Source of the DNA: Wandonia haliotis
Lineage (GTDB): Bacteria > Bacteroidota > Bacteroidia > Flavobacteriales_D > Crocinitomicaceae
DNA: 64,000 nucleotides
NCBI RefSeq assembly: GCF_039523435.1
Contig: NZ_BAAAFH010000011.1
Coordinates: 310,001 to 374,000, forward strand
Direction: 5' to 3'
A model generated the notes under the pieces. That model was given only the letters and a program-made list of their open reading frames with translations, was not told the DNA's origin and made no database searches. Numbering within the stretch: position 1 is the first letter of the stretch; each line of letters opens with the position of its first letter. This document shows positions 60,080 through 64,000 of this stretch, piece after piece. The position numbers were made by a program, and so were the translations under genes.

Positions 60080-60095
60080 CACGACAGTGTTTTTT
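60078..60095 (+). terminator. weak intrinsic terminator of ispH
   Basis: AACAC at 60078-60082 pairs with GTGTT at 60087-60091, followed by TTTT. It overlaps the ispH stop codon and enters the convergent gene's end. Confidence 0.4.
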
Positions 60096-61359
60096 ACATT
60101 TTTCCTCGTAGCATTTTTGTCCAGTATAGATACGGCAATACATATCGTTTTAAAATCCACATAAACCAGGAAGGTTTAGTCAGATTAAAGAACTTACTAA
60201 GCAAAGGATCGCTGTCTCTTACGTTATTATACTTAAATTCTGCCAATAGCATCTTCCCATATCCGGTAACCAACGGACACGAAGAATAGCCATCGTATTT
60301 TTTAGTTGAAAGTTTCCCGGTTTTAATTAACGTTACAAGATGCGCCACAACAACCGGAGCCTGTTTTCGGATGGCAGCTCCTGTTTTTGCTGTTGGTAAA
60401 GCAGCCACATCCCCTACTGCAAATACATTATCATATTTTGTATGTTGTAGCGAATGAATATCAACACTTACCCACCCTTTAGAAGGTCCATCCTGAAAAG
60501 CCAATGGAGAATTTCTTACAAATTCGGGGGCTGCCTGAGGAGGTGCCAGATGAAGCATATCAAATGGCATCGCTATTTCCGAATCACCAACTATTGATTC
60601 CTGTATCTTATTGTTCTCTGTAATAACACACGCATTATCCCCCGGTTCAGCATACTTAAAATAGATTATTTGGTTTTCAGCATCAATCCGAACAGGGAGA
60701 TAATATGGTTTAAAGAGTATATCCCGATCGTGAATAATTTTGTTTAGTGGTCTTGCAAATTCCTTTACCCCGAAGATTACCGACCCGGGAGTAGCGAAAA
60801 CTACATTGGTTTTATCGCGAATTCCTTTCTTCCTAAAGTAGTGTTCTGCGAGGTACATAATTTTCTGTGGAGCACCTCCGCATTTTATAGGAGTTCCCGG
60901 TTGTGTAAACACGGCATTCCCTCCTTTAAAATTACGAAGAACTTCCCATGTGTGTTCAGGATCAGTATAATTACTGCAGACAAGACCTTTATCCAAACTT
61001 TCTTTTAGACCAGGAAGCGCATCCAAATCCATAACCAGCCCCGGAGAAAGAACCAAATAGTCATAAGTGACTCTATTTCCGTCTCCCAACACGACTGTAT
61101 TGGTATCCGGTTGTAATTCCGCTGCGTAGGATTGAATCCACTCGACCCCGTCAGGAATGAAATCAGCCTCCTTCCGAATCGTTTTTTGCATAGCGTAATT
61201 ACCCGCACCTACTAATGTCCAGGCAGGTTGATACTTATGTTTGTCCGAAGGCTCTACAATGGCAACCTGTAATTCCGGAGCTTTTCGTTTCAACTGAGCA
61301 GAAACCATAATACCTCCGGTTCCTCCTCCTATCACTAAGATTTGAATGTGTTTTGCCAT
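60094..61359 (-). CDS. sulfide:quinone oxidoreductase-like flavoprotein
   Basis: 421 residues from the ATG at 61359, chosen over the longer frame (61392) because the likely transcription start lies between them. The FAD site is ILVIGGGTGGIMVSAQLKRK (8-27); a second GxG is in VFAVGDVAALPTAKTGAAIRKQ. Cysteines Cys128 (LVCSNY), Cys160 (TPIKCGGAPQKI) and Cys361 (SSCPLVTG) match SQR catalytic positions. The amphipathic C-terminus (WILKRYVLPYLYWTKML) suits a monotopic membrane anchor. A CRP/FNR-type site lies upstream. Confidence 0.88.
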   Translation of the reverse strand: MAKHIQILVIGGGTGGIMVSAQLKRKAPELQVAIVEPSDKHKYQPAWTLVGAGNYAMQKTIRKEADFIPDGVEWIQSYAAELQPDTNTVVLGDGNRVTYDYLVLSPGLVMDLDALPGLKESLDKGLVCSNYTDPEHTWEVLRNFKGGNAVFTQPGTPIKCGGAPQKIMYLAEHYFRKKGIRDKTNVVFATPGSVIFGVKEFARPLNKIIHDRDILFKPYYLPVRIDAENQIIYFKYAEPGDNACVITENNKIQESIVGDSEIAMPFDMLHLAPPQAAPEFVRNSPLAFQDGPSKGWVSVDIHSLQHTKYDNVFAVGDVAALPTAKTGAAIRKQAPVVVAHLVTLIKTGKLSTKKYDGYSSCPLVTGYGKMLLAEFKYNNVRDSDPLLSKFFNLTKPSWFMWILKRYVLPYLYWTKMLRGKM

Positions 61360-61389
61360 GTTTTTTCTTTTTGATTGGGTAACTTTTCC

Positions 61390-61397
61390 CAAAGTTT
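61390..61397 (-). promoter_or_regulatory. -7-like box of the SQR-like gene
   Basis: On the minus strand the bases read AAACTTTG, one mismatch from TAnnTTTG. Transcription would start near 61385, 26 nt before the ATG. Confidence 0.4.
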
Positions 61398-61418
61398 GAA
61401 AAAACCAAACACATTCAC

Positions 61419-61434
61419 TGTGACTTATGTCACA
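61419..61434. promoter_or_regulatory. CRP/FNR-type palindrome upstream of the SQR-like gene
   Basis: TGTGACTTATGTCACA has 6-bp arms and matches TGTGA-N6-TCACA. Its centre (61426.5) lies about 41.5 bp from the estimated start of the SQR-like transcript, the class II activator position. Confidence 0.6.
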
Positions 61435-61471
61435 GGCTTATAATCAGGTGATAAACTCCAAACTACCCGAC

Positions 61472-62938
61472 TTAAATAGATGGGATCTCTTCGAGTGTAG
61501 ACAATAAAAAGCTCCAGAATTTTTGTACGGAAGAAATCTGTACGCATTCATCAGGAGAGTGTGCATGTCGAATATTAGGTCCGAAAGAGATCATGTCTGT
61601 ATCCGGCAGATGTTTTCCTAAAATTCCACACTCTAATCCTGCATGACAAGCTTTTACATCCGGATTTCCTTTAAAAATATCTTTGTACAGATTTCCCATA
61701 ACCCCCAATATCGGAGAATCCGGATTGGGTTGCCATCCTGGATAATCTCCCTCCTGCACAACTGTTGCGCCAGCGTTTTCGAAGGTAGTACGTATCGTAT
61801 TTGCAACGTCCATCTTTGAACTCTCCACACTACTTCTTTGAAGAGATTGTGTAACTATTTTACCTTCTTTCACAATCACTCTTGCCAATGAAGATGAAGT
61901 CTCTACAAGTCCCGCGATATCCGGACTCATTCGATACACACCGTTGTGTAAACTATAAATCGCATTTACAAATGTGCGTTGTGCTTTAGGTTCCATTACC
62001 ATTGCCGGAGCTACTGTCTTTTCGCTAAGAATACGTAAATCCGGTTCTATAGCATGATATTCTTTTAAGATTTCGTTCGTACGTTCTTTAAATGAAGCTT
62101 CAAAAGCTTCTGTATTGGATGCAGGAATAATAATTACCGCTGTTGACTCTCTGGGGATAGCATTACGAAGGCTACCACCATCTATCGATGCAATATGTAA
62201 TGCGAATCGATCGTCCATATCGTACAACAAACGATTCATTAGCTTATTCGCATTTCCTCTTCCTTTGTCAATATCCATCCCACTGTGACCACCTTTTAGC
62301 CCTCGTAACTTGAGAACGTATGCTACAGAATCCGCTGGGGTTGGGATTTCCTGATACGTCTGTGTTGTATTTGTATCTATTCCTCCTGCACATCCAATCG
62401 ACAATTCATCATCATCTTCTGTATCCAGATTAAGGAGTATTGAGCCGGACAAATGAGCCGGATCAAGTTCCATAGCTCCGGTCATTCCTGTTTCCTCATC
62501 AATTGTAAACAAAGCTTCTATTGCCGGGTGTTTTACATCTTCTCCCTTAGCAGAAAGAACAGCCATAATAGCAGCAACACCAATTCCATTATCGGCTCCG
62601 AGTGTCGTTCCGTTAGCTTTTACCCAATCTCCATCTACAATCATTTCAATCCCCTGATTGTCAAAATCAAATTGTGTATCACCATTTTTCTGGTGTACCA
62701 TGTCAAGGTGAGATTGAAGAATAACGGTCTGTCTGTTCTCCATACCCGGAGTAGCCGGCTTTTTTATAATTACATTACCGATACGATCTACGAGCGTTTC
62801 GAGTCCCAGTTTGTTCCCGAAATCAACCATAAATTGTATAACACGTTCTTCTTTTTTACTTGGGCGCGGAACCGCGTTAAGATCTGCAAAATGACTCCAC
62901 AAAGCATGTGGTTCCAAACTCCTTACTTCCTTGCTCAT
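61472..62938 (-). CDS. pepD: aminoacyl-histidine dipeptidase (beta-alanyl-histidine dipeptidase)
   Basis: 488 residues. The di-zinc M20 motifs are LQSHLDMVHQKN (His/Asp), GTTLGADNGIGVAAIMAVL (bridging Asp), TIDEETGMTGAMEL (catalytic Glu pair), and LNLDTEDDDELSIGCAGG. The lid and dimerisation domain follows, with a C-terminal HAGLECGIL. It cleaves Xaa-His dipeptides and releases peptides for nutrition. A TACCTTTG box at 62958-62965 (minus strand) lies 19 nt before the ATG. Confidence 0.95.
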   Translation of the reverse strand: MSKEVRSLEPHALWSHFADLNAVPRPSKKEERVIQFMVDFGNKLGLETLVDRIGNVIIKKPATPGMENRQTVILQSHLDMVHQKNGDTQFDFDNQGIEMIVDGDWVKANGTTLGADNGIGVAAIMAVLSAKGEDVKHPAIEALFTIDEETGMTGAMELDPAHLSGSILLNLDTEDDDELSIGCAGGIDTNTTQTYQEIPTPADSVAYVLKLRGLKGGHSGMDIDKGRGNANKLMNRLLYDMDDRFALHIASIDGGSLRNAIPRESTAVIIIPASNTEAFEASFKERTNEILKEYHAIEPDLRILSEKTVAPAMVMEPKAQRTFVNAIYSLHNGVYRMSPDIAGLVETSSSLARVIVKEGKIVTQSLQRSSVESSKMDVANTIRTTFENAGATVVQEGDYPGWQPNPDSPILGVMGNLYKDIFKGNPDVKACHAGLECGILGKHLPDTDMISFGPNIRHAHSPDECVQISSVQKFWSFLLSTLEEIPSI

Positions 62939-63000
62939 GTTACAAATTTTGTTTTTGCAAAGGTAATGATTCCTTTGGGGTGACGTTTCTTTTCTCCGTA

Positions 63001-63912
63001 TTAATTAACGTTTCCCTTCTCTGATGTAAACTTTTCAAAACGTCGTTTTTCATTCTCCATAAAACGCGTGAATTTTGCAGGAACAGGAACAGAAACAACA
63101 AGCTGTTTGTGTAGAAAAGGATGTATAAATGAAAGTTGTGTAGATGCCAGAAACAGCCCCTTACCTTTTAGTCTTGCTTTAGGGGTTCCGTATAACGGAT
63201 CGCCAAGAATCGGGTGTCCAGCTTCTGCACAATGTATACGAAGCTGATGGGTTCTTCCGGTAAAAGGAATTAATTCGACAAGGTGAACAGCCTCATTACT
63301 GAGCGAAGGTGAACTTGTTATCTTTTTTACAGAGGAAAGCGATTCTTTTTCATTAATTAAAAACTTTAAATAACCATCAATAACTTTCTCTCCTACAACA
63401 ATTGCATGGTATATTTTATTTACCTGTCCTTTTTCAAATAATTCCCCCGCCTTCACACGTGCTTCACGGGTTTTAGCTATCAGTAAGCAACCGGAAGTGG
63501 ATCTATCCAAACGATGACATGGTAAAGGAAAAGGCAATGCATCCTTTGCTACTGACGGCTCCAAATTATGAGGCAATGCATGTTCAATCGTTTTAAAGTA
63601 ATTGCCGCTAACAGGGTATCCGGGAGGTTTATTAATAACAGCATACCACTCATCTTCATAAACAACATCCAGATCAATCGGGAAGACTTTAAATCCTTTC
63701 CCGGATTCCGCTTCAACAACTTCTATCAAATCCCCCTGCTTCACAAAGGCAGATCCTTGTTCAGGTTGTCCGTTTAAAAGAATTTCTCCTCTCTTTATTG
63801 CCTTTTTCACCCCTTTTCGGGTAGTGATTGTTTGGAATTTTCCTAAACAATAAGCTTCCAGACGGATACTTTCCGGTTCTGTTTCTACCAGTAGCTTTTC
63901 TTTTACAATCAC
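63001..63912 (-). CDS. RluA-family pseudouridine synthase
   Basis: 303 residues. An N-terminal S4-like RNA-binding region (about 15-70, TITTRKGVKKAIKRGEILLNGQPEQGSAFVKQGDLIEV) is followed by the catalytic domain with LPCHRLDRSTSGCLLIAKT (catalytic Asp), KIYHAIVVGE, IPFTGRTHQLRIHCAEAGHPILGDPLYG and the C-terminal strand. It isomerises uridine in rRNA or tRNA; which position cannot be told. The ATG at 63912 is preferred. Confidence 0.93.
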   Translation of the reverse strand: MIVKEKLLVETEPESIRLEAYCLGKFQTITTRKGVKKAIKRGEILLNGQPEQGSAFVKQGDLIEVVEAESGKGFKVFPIDLDVVYEDEWYAVINKPPGYPVSGNYFKTIEHALPHNLEPSVAKDALPFPLPCHRLDRSTSGCLLIAKTREARVKAGELFEKGQVNKIYHAIVVGEKVIDGYLKFLINEKESLSSVKKITSSPSLSNEAVHLVELIPFTGRTHQLRIHCAEAGHPILGDPLYGTPKARLKGKGLFLASTQLSFIHPFLHKQLVVSVPVPAKFTRFMENEKRRFEKFTSEKGNVN

Positions 63913-63927
63913 ATGCTAAAAATAAGA

Positions 63928-63958
63928 AAACCCTTTCGAACAAAAGCCGAAAGGGTTT
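63928..63958 (-). terminator. intrinsic terminator of a gene entering from the right edge
   Basis: AAACCCTTTCG at 63928-63938 pairs exactly with CGAAAGGGTTT at 63948-63958. The minus-strand side is followed by TTTTCTTATTTT, so it ends a minus-strand transcript coming from the right edge rather than the pseudouridine synthase. Confidence 0.7.
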
Positions 63959-63978
63959 ATCTGAAAGATTAATTTCTT

Positions 63979-64000
63979 TTATTTAATCAGTGTCATTTCT
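63979..64000 (-). CDS. C-terminal fragment of a gene at the right edge
   Basis: On the minus strand the last visible codons read EMTLIK followed by TAA at 63979-63981, and the terminator at 63928-63958 lies 20 nt beyond. Short hydrophobic-basic ends of the type xLIK are common at T9SS sorting domains, but six residues are not enough to assign the product. Confidence 0.4.

Noticed and set aside
1..64000. CRISPR arrays, tRNA or rRNA genes, prophage and insertion sequences
   Set aside because: Looked for in intergenic stretches; no regularly spaced repeats, tRNA-like folds, transposases, integrases or terminal repeats were seen.

Overview
The window is a gene-dense stretch of a low-to-moderate GC Bacteroidota chromosome, most likely Flavobacteriales and perhaps a Fluviicola/Crocinitomicaceae-like lineage. 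The support is: TAnnTTTG-type -7 promoter boxes in front of many genes, no evident Shine-Dalgarno sequences, a secreted protein ending in a type IX secretion (T9SS) sorting domain, the long (405-residue) IspH, and the birA / rsfS-ftsH-cdsA-psd and DUF721-recF arrangements. The genus is a guess. I see no tRNA, rRNA, CRISPR array, insertion sequence or prophage. The content is mostly core metabolism, envelope and RNA-modification genes, with a small AT-rich stretch of unknown genes at about 28.5-30.7 kb.

Layout. 1-0.9 kb: the start of a holin-like gene, a YtxH protein and a promoter/terminator pair that looks like a small RNA gene. 0.9-7.4 kb: a membrane protein, a PadR-PspC operon with a perfect 22-bp palindrome upstream, a BatA/VWA protein, a degenerate dihydroorotase and a methyltransferase. 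7.4-15.3 kb, minus strand: penicillin-binding protein 1C with a very large alpha-2-macroglobulin lipoprotein. 15.5-18.0 kb, minus strand: DUF5684 protein, 2OG-Fe(II) oxygenase, YchF. 18.1-23.1 kb: threonylcarbamoyl-AMP synthase, CCA-adding enzyme and a compact run (pRiA4b ORF-3-like, methyltransferase, TraB/GumN and FKBP lipoproteins, MazG-like). 23.1-28.5 kb: a CarboxypepD-like protein, mnmA, a TPR histidine kinase with a NarL-type regulator, and an XRE repressor whose likely palindromic operator recurs in the mnmA upstream region. 28.7-34.0 kb: unknown small genes and envelope proteins (PagL-like, GIN domain, DUF1287, DUF4197). 34.1-40.7 kb: cysteine desulfurase, an HsdR_N nuclease-like protein, a pseudo-receiver/cyclase/HD fusion, a transporter, a hydrolase, DUF721 and recF. 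40.9-48.3 kb: TPR protein, ribH, glmM, trmD, SGNH/T9SS protein, Smr protein, site-2 protease, AcpH, birA. 48.4-58.4 kb: rsfS-ftsH-cdsA-psd, small secreted proteins, cmk, then a run holding a ribulose-phosphate-epimerase/CBS fusion, DAHP synthase and a KdsC-like phosphatase with an HTH-like extension. 58.4-64 kb: DoxX, ispH, a sulfide:quinone reductase-like enzyme behind a CRP/FNR-type site, pepD and an RluA-family pseudouridine synthase.

There is no obvious large new system. The best leads are regulatory or architectural: a candidate small RNA with phased direct repeats upstream; an XRE operator (TTACAwwTGTAA) that contains the -7 promoter box; a perfect PadR palindrome; a class-II-positioned CRP/FNR site; the REC(Asn)-cyclase-HD protein; and the RPE-CBS / DAHP synthase / HTH-HAD cluster. 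All nine convergent gene pairs are also separated by 14 nt or less or overlap, leaving almost no room for separate terminators.
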